Positions 1 to 11,914 of a stretch of 64,000 bases of DNA are shown here, in pieces (position 1 is the stretch's first letter; the number at the start of each line of letters is the position of its first letter). A model generated the notes under the pieces. It did no database searches, was not told the origin of the DNA, and saw only the letters and a program-made list of their open reading frames with translations. Source of the stretch: Trichomonas vaginalis G3 (taxonomy: Eukaryota; Parabasalia; Trichomonadida; Trichomonadidae); NCBI RefSeq assembly GCF_026262505.1, contig NC_067207.1, positions 31,588,082 to 31,652,081 on the forward strand, given 5' to 3'. Made by a program: the position numbers and the translations under genes.

Positions 1-182
1 GTTTTTGCAACTCAATTGGAATAAATTTGAATTTATACAATCAATACGAACACTTTTTAAATGAAATTTAAAAAGTGGTTGTATTGAATTAGTATAAATT
101 TTATTTTTGACAAATAACCTTAAAACGTGTTTTACTAACATTAATTTTAGAGATTTATATTTTCTTGAGAAATCATGTTTTA

Positions 183-1211
183 TTATGTTGCAATAAATCC
201 AAGAGTTAAAATGTGGAAAAATCGATAATTCAAACACAGATTCTTGTATGAACATATTTTTAATAAAAGTACAGATATTCTTATTGCGCCACGACTCTTG
301 TTGCCAATGCCACGTGATGAAGGACTATAATAAAGAGGCATGTTCTTGTTGCCTTCGATCATGATTGGATTTGTGAAGAAAATGCCTGAATAGTGGATTG
401 GAGAATTTGTTGGACTTGGTGTTTCATCTAATGAACTATTTAGAGCAATACATCCTTCATATCCTGAGATGAAAGAACTTCCTCCACCACCAGAACCTGT
501 ATAATTCACAGATGCACCACTATAATATCCATTTCCTCCAATTCCTCCCATATCATTTGAACTATAGTTTACAGGAGATATTCCAAATAATCCTGGATAT
601 CCAGTCAACAACTTGTTGGTTGGAGAAACAACAGTTGGTGCAGCAGATCCTCCTGAAGTTTGTGTTCCACCTCCGGATCGTGATTCTGAACATGAATATC
701 CTGCCATTGAACAATCTGATTGTCATGTGCCACCAATAAGTCCACCGGCATGACCTCCTGCTGACCCTTGCCATTCTGCACTTCCTCCGCCACCTGAAAC
801 CATTATTCTTGAGCGAAGTGAGAGAGGATTGAACCAATCAAACGATTCATTTGCATACAGACGGACATCGGATGATCCGCCGCCAAATAGGTACAGTTTT
901 CCTGTATACTCCAAGATCGAATTGAAAAAAGAAATCGAACCTATATATAGGTAAACAATAAGTGGATTTTCTATAGTTAACACTCCTGAAGTATATCCGC
1001 CAAATCCAGGGATCGATGGGTTTTCAGACCAATTTTGAAAATCACCTCTTGAGCCCCATGTTTCGAAAAGATATGAACCTGGTTTAAGATACACTGTATA
1101 GGGACTACAATCATATTGATTATCTTGACATGGATAACCAAACACATATTGATTCTTATTCTTTGTTACGTTCTTTGTTCCTACATTCTTGGATAGCTTG
1201 TATTCTAACAT
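183..1211 (-). pseudogene. Glycine-rich surface-type protein, copy 1, broken by one TGA
   Basis: This reading frame runs from the ATG at 1209-1211 to 183 and is nearly identical to the intact copy at 10883-11914. One base change turns a GGA glycine codon into TGA at 723-725, in the motif GGTGQSD of the intact copy; otherwise both halves stay in one frame. The protein is rich in glycine and serine clusters (SGGGGS, GSGGGGSS), resembling the Gly_rich family found in trichomonad surface-type proteins and in the extracellular part of ALK-type receptors. The exact role is unknown. I see no clear signal peptide and only a weakly hydrophobic C-terminus. The last 30 residues differ from the other copy. 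Read-through of the TGA is possible but there is no evidence for it. Confidence 0.8.
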
Positions 1212-1290
1212 TGTTCATCATCATTTCTCGTCACTGGACATCGATTATGAATTGAAGCTTTCAATTACAACGTTTTATCATTTAAGGTTC

Positions 1291-1375
1291 TTTTTATAAT
1301 TCATAAAAAATCAGATTTTTTTTATAATTCATAAAAAATCAGATTTTTTTTATAATTCATAAAAAATCAGATTTT
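1291..1375. repeat. 28-bp tandem repeat, three copies
   Basis: Three consecutive copies of a 28-bp unit with the core ATAATTCATAAAAAATCAG begin at 1296, 1324 and 1352. They lie about 80 bp upstream of the copy 1 glycine-rich gene and are absent upstream of copy 2, so they are not an essential part of that gene's promoter. Confidence 0.9.
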
Positions 1376-2266
1376 AAATTACTATAAAAGTAAAATTACC
1401 TCCCTATTTAATATGATTCTAATTTAGTGTTTTGAAAAAGTACCACCGAATAATTCAAAATTTCACTAGATACATGCAAGTTTATGAAAAGAGGTCTTTT
1501 TCATGAAATTTTCAAATATCTTGCATTTTCCGAATACATTCAACTTTTAGCAACTTTTGAGATTTTGATTCTGCTCCGGCCTTCAGATACTAAGTATTTC
1601 CCTCGGATAAATGAATTTTAAAGTGTTTCGAAGCTGGTCTTTAGTGATCTCTCCGCTCCATGGAAGATTTTTTGATTTTTAGTAAATGAATTGTAAATCT
1701 AAAACACTGAATATATCCATATTAACATTTGATTTTTAAGATTGCTCCAAAATAATTTGCTTTGGATACTTTTCTTAAAATTTCAACTTTTGATACTTAC
1801 ATTTGGAAAAAATAGAATATATAGAGTACCCGAAAAAAGTTGTATACATCTTCATACAGACAGTTTATATATGGAATTCTATGGGAGAATAAGTTGCATA
1901 TATGGGCTAGAACATGCTGATTTGTTATAATGGCATTTGACCCAATTCAGTGTGATATTGATTCAATCTTAACATTGAATAACTATTTTAGACTAAACAA
2001 TTATAATAAATTAAATTATTGGGTACATAGACCAATTTGAAGTTATTAATTTAATCAATATTCCATTTAGTTTGTAAAATTTTAATCAAAAAAACAAAAG
2101 TTGTTGAAAATTGGAAAATTTATTTTGTTAGTAATTACCATTATGTTTGCAAGTAGAAAAAAGGAAATGTATACAATTGCTGTTTAGAGTACCCGAAAAA
2201 AAGTTGTATTACGAAAAAAACATTGAAGATTGAAATATTTTGCTTTGTATATATAAAAGTGTGAGT
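1376..2266. other. Intergenic stretch with one dispersed 24-bp repeat
   Basis: I see no gene here; the short open frames are AT-rich and lack family features. A sequence beginning AGAGTACCCGAAAAAA and ending TTGTATT/A occurs at 1823-1846 and again at 2186-2209, in direct orientation. The same GTAC...GAAAAAA theme recurs in the inverted repeat pair at 2267 and 4941. Confidence 0.6.
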
Positions 2267-2330
2267 CGATACGAAAAGCAGAATTTTTTTTCGTACTCCT
2301 CTCAATTTTTTTTCCAGTTTTCGTACTTTT
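2267..2330 (+). repeat. Left arm of a 64-bp inverted repeat enclosing 2.6 kb
   Basis: The sequence with the cores GAAAAGCAGA and CCAGTTTTCGTAC is matched in reverse complement at 4941-5003, at roughly 90 percent identity by eye. The pair encloses the GC-rich hairpin array and the 4.1-4.5 kb repeats. It could be the terminal repeats of a non-coding element. I could not define a target duplication. Confidence 0.7.
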
Positions 2331-2929
2331 TTATAGGGCATAGTATGTGATGTCCAATGTTTGCCTATGATCAGAACTCGTCTTTCTCGTGTTCATATTT
2401 CAATCTCTGGTCTAGACATATATCACATCAAATATCATATTTGATTATTTATAATTGTTTAAAAGATTTTACTAGTACAAACATAATGTTTTGTGCAAAG
2501 TACAATTTCAATGTGTTAATCTATAAAACATGATTTTTATTGCATATGCAATTAGGCATCTTTTTTAAAATAGAGTTTTGAAGATAATCATATATGTTAA
2601 TGATATGTACTTGTTATTGTAGGTACAATTATTGTTATAAATTTACTCAATTATCATAGATGAAGAAATAAATATTTTATTATATAAAAAAGAGTGTTTA
2701 TTCATTATAAATAGAGTTCCGTTAAGCAAATATTTTATTTGCAACAGATAAACCCTAAATTTGCATGTTTGAAATATTGAGATCAAATATTTGCATTCAA
2801 TCAATAAATTTGCTGCAAAATTATAATCTCAAGCATGTGCTATTTTGAAGTAATAAAGAATTTGAGAGCTTTTTCACCATGATCTTTCAGAAAATGAAAG
2901 AACATAGAAAAACTGCCCTTTATAGAGAT

Positions 2930-3800
2930 GCCCTGACTTCAACAAGGGTCAGAGCCTGTATCTGTATGTCTTTCAGGGCCGAGATAAGAGGATATCGTCA
3001 ATGATGTGGGCGATCTCCCCCAAACTCGGCCCTGAGGATTAGCATTACAGGCTCTGACACATGTTGAGGCCAGAAATTCGTGTTTGCTGTTTCTCAGGGT
3101 CGGATTCCTCTCCTGCCGCCCTAGATCAGGACGGCATTTGGGAAATCCGGCCTTGAGGACTGTAAGCGAGGCCCTGGTCTCTGCTGAGGCCAGAGCCTAT
3201 GTATGTAGATCTTTCAGGGTCGAGTTTTGACAAGAACGTCCATCAAATGGACGTTTGTGTCAAAACTCGGCCCTGAGAATTGTATTTGCAGGTTCTTACC
3301 TTTACTGGGGCCAGAGATTCGTTTGGTAAGTAACCCAGGGCCAGATTCCTCGCCTGCCGCCCGGGATCAGAGCGGCATTTGGGAAAGACGGCCCTAGGGA
3401 CTGTAAGCGAAGCTCTGGCCTTTTCTGAGGCCAGAACCTGTGTATTTCTTTCTTTCAGGGCCGAGATGAGAGGAGATCGTCAACATTATTGACGATCTCC
3501 CTCAAATTCGGCCCTGAGGATTGTATTTGCAGGCTCTGGTCACTGCAAATGCCAGAGCTTCGTATGGGCACTCTCTCGGGACTGGATTCCTCTCCGGCCG
3601 CCCCGAATCAGAGCGGTCTTTGAGGAAACCGGCCCCGAGGATTGTTTGCGAAGCTCTGGCATTTCCTTAGGCCAGAGCTTGTGAATTTCATTCAGAGTCA
3701 AGTTCCTCTCGGGTCGAACCTAATGAGGACGACCGTTGAGGAACTTGGCTCTGAGGAGATCAATTGTGAGCTCTGGCCTCGATGAAGGCCAGAGTTTTCA
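2930..3800. repeat. GC-rich array of about seven palindromic 120-bp units
   Basis: About 870 bp with GC clearly above its very AT-rich surroundings. Units of about 120 bp alternate between two types (A near 2950, 3190, 3430; B near 3070, 3309, 3551; a last variant near 3668), giving a 240-bp higher-order period. Each unit is an imperfect palindrome: outer arms CAGAGCCTG / CAGGCTCTG, a middle stem such as TCAGGGCCGAG / CTCGGCCCTGA, and an inner stem. Inner stems differ between units but still pair: GGAGATCGTCAA with TTGACGATCTCC near 3470-3500, AACGTCCA with TGGACGTT near 3235, TGCCGCCCT with AGGACGGCA near 3114. No open reading frame explains it. Candidates are a structured RNA, a cruciform-forming locus or an expanded foldback repeat. 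Confidence 0.85.
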
Positions 3801-3803
3801 AGG

Positions 3804-3858
3804 GAATGTTTTGATGGGATGAGTCTATTATCAGTAAGCTCATCCCATCAAAACATTC
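3804..3858. repeat. Perfect 20-bp stem, 15-nt loop hairpin closing the GC-rich array
   Basis: GAATGTTTTGATGGGATGAG at 3804-3823 is exactly reverse-complemented at 3839-3858, with a 15-nt loop. It marks the sharp return from the GC-rich array to AT-rich DNA. It could be a 3' end structure of a transcript from the array, or the end of a foldback element. Confidence 0.9.
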
Positions 3859-4158
3859 ATTTAAAAATTGAATGAATAATTATCGTATGAATTCAAAAAT
3901 TAAAAATATAAATATGAATAAAATTATAATACCTTTGAAATAGAATTAAATTATATTGAAATTTAATAAAAATTTCCAAAAAAAATTCAAAAAACTGAAA
4001 AGGACTAGAAAAAATATAAAATTTGATAAGAAAAAACGATTTTAGTTAAAAAACATATCTGCAAAACACGAATATTTATGCTTTAGATTAAATTGTGAAT
4101 AAAATTTACTAGTTTAAAGAAGAATGAGAAAATAAAATTATATTATAAAGAAGATACT

Positions 4159-4516
4159 TTAGAAAGGAGTTTACGATTGCAATATTATATGGTATTACAT
4201 TGTACTTTTAACCTCCTTTCGAGATCAAATTTCTAATGCAAAATTGAGATATGAAAAAATAAGCTTTCTTCGAAAGGGGTTTATAATTGCAATGTGATAT
4301 GATAGTATATTGCAAATGTAAACTCCTTTCGAGAATCGTATATCGAATGTCACATTGCGGAACAAAAGTGAGAGATTCTCCAGATCTGAGTACGTACTTG
4401 CAGGGTACAATTGCAAGACCCTGCAAATATGTACTCAGATCGGAAACATTGTTCCCAATGTCACATTGCGGAACAAAAGTGAGAGATTCTCCAGATCTGA
4501 GTACGTACTTGCAGGG
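4159..4516. repeat. Nested hairpins and a perfect 60-bp direct repeat
   Basis: Two related hairpins (about 4161-4223 and 4269-4333) have arms of the type GAAAGGAGTTTA and TAAACTCCTTTC. They are followed by a perfect 60-bp direct repeat, 4346-4405 and 4457-4516, beginning AATGTCACATTGCGGAAC. The spacer at 4419-4442 is an inverted copy of part of the same unit (CCCTGCAAATATGTACTCAG), so the segment can fold in alternative ways. Small open frames here are by-products of the repeats. Confidence 0.8.
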
Positions 4517-4940
4517 ATATAGAGATATAGTCTGCAACAAATACATTTAACAACTTATTCACACTCATATCATTATATTCATCCTTCAATCTTGATAATA
4601 TTTCATATTTATGAGCAAGCATAGAGCTACCAGTCATAATAATAAAGAATACCAATTGTAACCATAATCAAACACAGTTTTCTAAAAGATATAATTATTC
4701 AACTTCCTGTGATACGCTATTTTGATAAGATTTCGTAAATTAATGTAAAACAAATATAGATCTATCATGAACAATCATATAATAGTAAATATATTGCTTT
4801 CATGCTAAATTCAATTGAGATTGTCTTGACATTAAACTTAGAATCCTCTCAAATTCAAGGAGATAATCACAATACAGCTATATTTTAATGCTGCTGTATA
4901 GCGGAAGCTCTATCATTATTATAAACTAATAATACCATAT

Positions 4941-5003
4941 GAGTACGAAAACTGGAAAAAAAATTGAGAGGGTGTACGAAAAAAAAGTCTGCTTTTCATA
5001 TCG
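4941..5003 (-). repeat. Right arm of the 64-bp inverted repeat
   Basis: Reverse-complement partner of 2267-2330. Between this arm and the ankyrin gene (5004-5362) I see only AT-rich DNA. A short motif GTTTGGTCGAA near 5332 recurs near 19012. Confidence 0.7.
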
Positions 5004-5362
5004 TTTCTAAAAGTGTTAATATTAATTTGATATTTTTTGAAAATATAAATTTACAATAATAATTTTGCCAAAACATTATCCAAACTCTCCAAAGATTAGT
5101 AGATTTCCATGTATACTTGATGACTGTGAATTATTTCCGGTCAAATGCTAAGGTTTCAGTATAATTTATCCGCAATGAGATCCAATGTCGACAAAAAAGT
5201 TAGAATCCGAGCCCTAGCCTTCGTACAAATGATTGACTTGGACAATAAGTCTAAATGAGCTCAGGTTATATTTTTTCGAAATTTTTTGTTTTCGAGATGA
5301 AAAAGGTACAGACTAATTGACGATACAAACGGTTTGGTCGAAGAATCTCCTTAAAAAAAATA

Positions 5363-7593
5363 ATGTCTGATCAAGACATTCCTCCAACTGAATACAATGA
5401 ATTGAGAAATATCCTTAAACATCAAATTGATTTATATAATGCGTTGTATCAGTTAAAATCGAAAAATGACCAAGAATTAAACTCTATTTATGAAAAGATC
5501 AAAACAATTTTGATTGGTTCAAAGAAATATCCTCCCAAAAAACTTTTAAGAGACATTTTAAATATCATCCAGTATAATAACCGCTATACAAAGTCATATT
5601 TGAAACTTGCGAAACTCATATCAGATGATTATCAAATAAAACACGTCGAAAATCTACCAACATTACATAACTTCCTGTTTTATAAAGAATATGGAATTAA
5701 ATTAAACAAATATGATGATTTCGAAAAAAGGATATTTAATAATTTAGATATTCAAACAGAAGATACAATTTGCAGAGCAATTATGGATAATGACCTAGAA
5801 AGATTCATCTTTTTTATGGAAAGAGAAGAATTTGATAAAGATCAAAAACTTATTTGCGAATTATATCCACTTGGACGATTATCATATATTCATGATTATT
5901 CTTTACTTGAATTATGTTGTTACCATGGAGCGGTCGATTGTTTCAAGTTATAAATAACTAAATTTAGGTCAGAAATAACTCAAGAATGTCTAGAACTATC
6001 ATTTTTAGGAGGAAATCCAGAAATCATGAGTGAATGTTTGAAATATCAAATACCAGATGAAGAATGCATGAAATATGCAATGATTTCACACAACATTGAT
6101 TTTGTTACATTCTTGATGAATGAGTACAACTTAGAAATCAATATTTCTGATTGTGTATTTTATAATAATCTTGATGCATTTTTAGTTTATTTCGATCAAA
6201 CTAATGATTTAAACAAATGCTTTGTTTATTCACAGATTTTTAATATTCCATCTTTTTGCAAATACTTTCTTTCACATGATGCAAACATCAATGAAAAAGA
6301 TAATCGCGGAAACACAGCTCTTCATATTGCTGCACAATATAATTGTAGTGAAGTAGCGGAATATCTTCTTTTACATTGTGCAAATATCAATGAAAAAGAT
6401 AATAGTTTGAACACCGCTCTTCATATTGCAGCATAAAATAATAGTATAGAAACGGCAGAAGTTCTTCTTTTACATGGTGCAAATGTCAACGAAAGAGAAG
6501 TATCTATTAATGGAAATACAGCTCTTCATATTGCCACAGAATATAATAATATAGAAATAGCAGAGTTTCTTCTTTCACACGGTGCAGAAATCAACACAAA
6601 AGATAAATATGGAAATACTGCTCTACATATTGCCACAGATGCAAATAGTATAGAATTAGTTGAACTCCTTCTTTCACATGGTGCAAATATTAACGCAATA
6701 GATCATTACGGGAAAACAATTCTTCAAATTGCAGCAGATAAAAATTATATAGAATTAGTTGAACTTCTTCTTTCACACGGTGCAGAAATCAACAGAAAAA
6801 ATGATCGTGGTACAACCGCCCTTCATTCCGCAGCAAATAAAAATAGTAAAGAAGCAGCAGAATTCCTTATTTCACATGGTGCAAATATCCATGAAAAAGA
6901 TAAGGATGGAAAAACCGCTCTTCATATTGCAGCATATAATAATTGTGAAAAAACAGATGAACTCCTTATTTCACAAGGTGTAAATATCAATGAAAAAAAT
7001 GAGAATGGAGAAACCGCTCTTCATATTGCAGCATATAATAATTGTGAAAAAACAGCTGAACTCCTTATTTCACAAGGTGTAAATATCAATGAAAAAATGA
7101 GAATGGAGAAACCACTCTTCATCAAACAGCATATAACAATAGTGAAAAAACAGCTGAACTCCTTATTTCACATGGTGTAAATATCAATGAAAAAGATAAA
7201 TATGGAGAAACCGCTCTTCATATTGCAGCAAGATATAATAATAGTAAAGAAATAGTTGAGCTCCTTATTTCACATGGTGTAAATATCAATGAAAAAGATA
7301 AATATGGAGAAACCGCTCTTCATATTGCAGCAAGATATAATAATAGTAAAGAAATAGTTGAGCTCCTTATTTCGCATGGTGCAAATATCAATGAAAAAAA
7401 TGAGAATGGAGAAACCGCTCTTCATTGCGCAGCAATAAATAATAATATAGAAATAGTCAAACTTATTATTTCACATGGTGCAAATATCAACGAAAAAGAC
7501 AGAAATGGGAAGACACCTCTTAATATTGCATCACAAAATAAATATAAAAAATTGGTTAGAATCCTTCGTTCACATGAAACAAATGTCAATTAA
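5363..7593 (+). pseudogene. Trichomonad ankyrin-repeat protein, three inactivating changes
   Basis: The ATG at 5363 starts a typical trichomonad ankyrin protein: an alpha-helical DUF3447-like N-terminus (LLELCCYHGA, SFLGGNPEIMSECLKY) followed by about 13 ankyrin repeats of 33-34 residues (consensus GxTALHIAA...LLxSHGANINEKD) from about 6270 to the TAA at 7591. The frame is broken by TAA at 5951-5953, TAA at 6434-6436 (both in-frame substitutions) and loss of one A from an A7 run near 7088, seen by comparison with the preceding repeat at about 6995. Beyond 6436 the frame lacks an ATG, so simple ORF calling misses most of the gene. Repeats 10 and 11 (about 7180-7380) are virtually identical, showing recent internal duplication. 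Intact relatives probably act as protein-binding scaffolds. Confidence 0.9.
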
Positions 7594-8055
7594 AGGCTTT
7601 GGTTATCTAAATCTTATATATGCCGTTGAAATCATATAATCATAATCATTAATAAAAGTAATTATTCCAAATCTTATTTCTAATGTTTAACAAATGCAAA
7701 GTTTTTTATTGGTTAAAAAAATAGGCAAAAAAAATTTAGTGTACAATGACGAACAGAGTTTCAGAAAGTACTCAAACAGCTGTTTTTAATTTCCGCACTT
7801 GAAAGAATTTCAATAATTAATGCTCTGGAATGAGTTAATTTTGGTGTCTATGAGTGAACTAATTGTAAACATATTAAGCCATGGAATACTATTAACTAAA
7901 ATGTTTACCAAAATTACCCCACAATTCTTTGTTAATAAATATGATTCAGCGCAAAAGGCCACCTTAAACTAGTATTTGAATAATTAAATTAGAATGCAAA
8001 GCAAACTATTGAATAATTGTTGAAGAAAACAACATTCTTCCATTAATGGTTGTAA
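7594..8055. other. Intergenic stretch before the BspA-like pseudogene
   Basis: AT-rich DNA with no supported gene. It may contain the decayed 5' end of the BspA-like gene that follows, since that frame opens at 8056 without a start codon. Confidence 0.5.
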
Positions 8056-10429
8056 ATTGAATATGCTCAAACAAAATATAGTAGAGGTGAAACATCAAGT
8101 TCCTATGCATTTATTGCATGTAAATCAACTCTTAAATCATTTTCTTTTGAAGAAAATTCACTACTACAAAGCATTCAAAATTTTGCTTTTTACCTTTGTG
8201 AAAAAATCCAAAATATTGATATTTCTAAATGTAATCATCTGACATCAATAGGTGAACAAGCATTTTATGGATGTTCTTCGTTATCCAGTATCTTACTTCC
8301 AGAATCACTAACAACACTTGGAATTGATGTTTTTATGAATTCTAATCTATCAAGAATTGAAATTCCTGCATCTCTTACAACTATACCTAAAAGATGCTTT
8401 TATAATAATTATTTTATGGATACAATTATCATTCCAAGCAACTCTAAAATTTCCTCTTTGGGTTATAATATGTTAGCTAACACATTAATTAGAATGTTTA
8501 ATATTCCAGCGTTAGTAAATACTATTGAAAAAGGATGCTTCGAATATGCCTTTCTTGATAGTATAACAGTAAGTTCAGGAAATAATAACTTCAAAATTGA
8601 AAATAATATGATCTTAACAATAGATGGTTCAATTTCACTTGGATACCCATTAAGAATGACAGGAACAGCAGTTTTTCCAAATGGTGTTAATAGAATTGAG
8701 TATGCATTATTTGGCAGCACATCGATTTCTCATGTCCAGTTTCCAGATTCACTCAAAGAAATTGGAGCTTATGCTTTCTATAAGTCGAAAATTCAAGATG
8801 TTTTTATTCCGAATTCTGTTACCAGTATAGGATACAATGCTTTTGCTTCATGCCCGAATCTTGCTTCGGTAAGACTTTCTGAAAGCCTTACGATTTTAGA
8901 CGCATATACTTTTCAAGAGGCATTAATAACTTCAATAAATTTTCCAGATTCTATTAAAAGAATAGAAACAAGTTGCTTTGTTAGATGTTGGAAACTTTCT
9001 GAAGTCACACTACCAGATAATATTACTTATCTTGCCGGAAATGCATTTCCAAAAACTACTAAATTAAAATTTGGCCCTAATTCCAATTTATATATTGATT
9101 CCCAACTCTTAATTATTGATAAAAGTAATCAAACGATTAATGGATATATAGGAGAGAATGTTGAAAAAGAATTTGTAATATTAAACTCGATACAAACAAT
9201 AACAAGTTCTGTATTTGATGGAAGAGATAAAATATCAAAAATAACATTTCCGGGTGATTCAATGTTGAAATCAATAAAAAATGCTGCATTCAGCAATTGC
9301 ATATCTTCAATTTGTGGATCTACCTTCCACTATAGTGACAATTGAACCACACGCATTTTTTAACTGTGTTAGACTTGAAAGCATCACAATTAATAAAGCT
9401 CAATATTTGGGATCACATGCATTTTATGGATGTTACAATCTTAAGTCCATAACCCTATCATCATCTATTCCAGAAATTTTTGAATGGACTTTTTCAGCAT
9501 GCACAAATTTATTGAATATTGAACTCCCTTCTACACTTACAAGAATTAATGATTATGCATTTAAAAAATGTACAAAACTAGAAAGTGTAGTAATAAATGG
9601 AAATTCACTGAAGTTTATTGGAGTTGAATCTTTCTCAGAAACTATTGTAAAAAAGTTTGATTTATCAAAATGTGTAAATTTTGATAATCTCGGTTTAAAA
9701 TCTATCCAAGATACTGCTTCCCTTTCAATACTTATACTCCCACTGAATCTCAAGAAAATTTCTGATATGGCTGTTAGAAATAGTGGAGTTACTAATATCA
9801 CATTTCCCCAGACATTAACATCAATAGGAATAGATTCATTTGCAGACTGTCTTTATTTAGAAGAGATCAATATCCCAGAAAATAGCGCTTTGACAAGTAT
9901 TGGAATTGGAGCATTCAGAGGATGTATGAGGCTCAAAAAAATAAGTAGCTTTTCAAACAGTTATAGAGTTATGACTGGAGCTCTATTTACATATAATCTA
10001 GATTCTTTAGTTCTATTCCCACCTGCATCTGAAGTAACCTCATTCTCACTACCTGGTGATACTCGCTTCATTAATGAAGGAGCCTTCCTTTCATGTACAA
10101 ATTTAGTTTCAATATTTATTCCTTCGGATTCAATTTCGTATATTTCTACAAGTGCATTTGAAAGCTGTTCTAGTTTGACATGGATTAATATACCAATATG
10201 CGTAAAAGATGTCGGAGCAAATGCTTTCAAAGGATGTTCAAAATTGAATTGCGGAATCAAAGTTGAAAATACGAGTAAGTTATTCTTGGAAAATTTGTTC
10301 ACTAACGCAAAGCTTTCCATACAATCTGTAAAAAATTGTATTGGTAATATAATAACACGGAATTGCTTATTCTATACAAATATATTTTCATCATCGTTGC
10401 TGATGATTCAAGTTATAATAATCATGTAA
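8056..10429 (+). pseudogene. BspA-like leucine-rich repeat surface protein, frameshifted
   Basis: The product consists of LRR_5/BspA-type repeats (SIGEQAFYGCSSLSSILLPESL, split here as AFYGC, LTSIG and LPSTI motifs), a family greatly expanded in trichomonads and thought to mediate adhesion. The frame is open from 8056 but has no ATG until 8335, so the 5' end is missing or mutated. At 9301-9304 the bases ATAT replace one codon and shift the frame; LRR homology continues without a gap from 9305 in the next frame to the TAA at 10427. About 20 repeats remain. A hydrophobic segment lies past that stop in the same frame (see 10430-10678). I regard it as a pseudogene, unless the frameshift is an assembly error. 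Confidence 0.85.
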
Positions 10430-10678
10430 ATTTTTTATATTTATGCAAATAGTTATGGAATGCTCAATTATTTTTCTCATTGGGGTAATTTGTTTTTATT
10501 TGTTGTAATCATAATAATTTATATATTTGTCAAAATTAGTATATATAACAATAGGTTTGATACTTTTTACGGGCTTATAAAATATGTTTTCACATTTTTT
10601 ATCGGATTGCAGATCCTCAGAAAAAGTGTGAAAAATATTTTGAATATGGAATTTTCTCTTATATTCGTTGAATTATAG
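10430..10678 (+). pseudogene. Possible membrane anchor of the BspA-like gene
   Basis: This stretch continues the BspA-like frame after one TAA (10427-10429). It has a strongly hydrophobic segment (LFLFVVIIIIYIFVKI) followed by a basic tail. Some trichomonad BspA proteins have one transmembrane helix and a short cytoplasmic tail, so this may be the original C-terminus. It could also be chance, because AT-rich DNA often encodes hydrophobic peptides. Confidence 0.35.
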
Positions 10679-10882
10679 TCAAATGTGTCATTTCAAATAA
10701 TACTTCATCTTGGTTTCTCGTCATTCTAATTACAAAATAGTATAAAAAGCATACACATTGAAAAGAGTTAACTCTTTGCATTAGAAAATCGGGCCATCAA
10801 GCAAAGAATATATATAATTGAGAGGATGTCAGAAAATTATAGTTCTCATTATGCATATTTCACATTAATTATATTAGCTTTT

Positions 10883-11914
10883 TTATAAGCAATCAATAAA
10901 TCCAAGATATAAAATATATCGAAATTGAGAATACAAACAATAATTATAACAAGAACATGCTTTGGATAATAGAATTGTGATGCGAATGGCACCTCGACCT
11001 TTGTTGCCAATGCCACGTGATGTGGGACTATAATAAAGAGGCATGTTCTTATTGCCTTCGATCATGATTGGATTTGTGAAGAAAATGCCTGAATAGTGGA
11101 TTGGAGAATTTGTTGGACTTGGTGTTTCATCGATCGAACTATTCAGAGCAATACATCCTTCATATCCTGAGATGAAAGAACTTCCTCCACCACCAGAACC
11201 TGTATAATTCACAGATGCACCACTATAATATCCATTTCCTCCAATTCCTCCCATATCATTTGAACTATAGTCTAATTGTGACATTCCAAATAATCCTGGA
11301 TATCCAGTCAACAACTTGTTGGTTGGAGAAACAACAGTTGGTGCAGCAGATCCTCCTGAAGTTTGTGTTCCACCTCCGGATCGTGATTCTGAACATGAAT
11401 ATCCTGCCATTGAACAATCTGATTGTCCTGTGCCACCAATAAGTCCACCGGCATGACCTCCTGCTGACCCTTGCCATTCTGCACTTCCTCCGCCACCTGA
11501 AACCATTATTCTTGAACGGAGTGAGAGAGGATTGTACCAATCAAATGATTCATTAGCATACAGACGGACATCAGATGATCCGCCGCCAAATAGGTACAGT
11601 TTTCCTGTATACTCCAAGATCGAATTGAAAAAAGAAATTGAACCTATATATAGGTAAACAATAAGTGGATTTTCTATAGTTAGCATTCCTGAAGTATATC
11701 CGCCAAATCCAGGGATCGATGGGTTTTCAGACCAATTTTGAAAATCACCTCTTGAGCCCCATGTTTCGAAAAGATATGAACCTGGTTTAAGATACACTGT
11801 ATAGGGACTACAATCATATTGATTATCTTGACATGGATAACCAAACACATATTGATTCTTATTCTTTGTTACGTTCTTTGTTCCTACATTCTTGGATAGC
11901 TTGTATTCTAACAT
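10883..11914 (-). CDS. Glycine-rich surface-type protein, intact copy 2
   Basis: 343 residues from the ATG at 11912-11914. The N-terminal half (about 1-150) carries aromatic, cysteine-containing sequence (FGYPCQDNQYDCSPYTVYL, SYLFETWG) typical of the Gly_rich domain. The second half has glycine clusters (VSGGGGSAEWQGSAGGHAGG, TGSGGGGSSF) and ends with a short hydrophobic tail (IRITILL...). It is the intact counterpart of 183-1211. The two copies agree closely over the ORF but differ completely upstream of the ATG, so only the coding part was duplicated or gene-converted. A surface or secreted role is inferred from family membership; no N-terminal signal peptide is evident. Confidence 0.75.
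   Translation of the reverse strand: MLEYKLSKNVGTKNVTKNKNQYVFGYPCQDNQYDCSPYTVYLKPGSYLFETWGSRGDFQNWSENPSIPGFGGYTSGMLTIENPLIVYLYIGSISFFNSILEYTGKLYLFGGGSSDVRLYANESFDWYNPLSLRSRIMVSGGGGSAEWQGSAGGHAGGLIGGTGQSDCSMAGYSCSESRSGGGTQTSGGSAAPTVVSPTNKLLTGYPGLFGMSQLDYSSNDMGGIGGNGYYSGASVNYTGSGGGGSSFISGYEGCIALNSSIDETPSPTNSPIHYSGIFFTNPIMIEGNKNMPLYYSPTSRGIGNKGRGAIRITILLSKACSCYNYCLYSQFRYILYLGFIDCL

Noticed and set aside
4208-4655. Overlapping small proteins on both strands at 4.2-4.65 kb
   Set aside because: They come from the 60-bp direct repeat and hairpins; the repeated peptide appears in two frames and has no start context.
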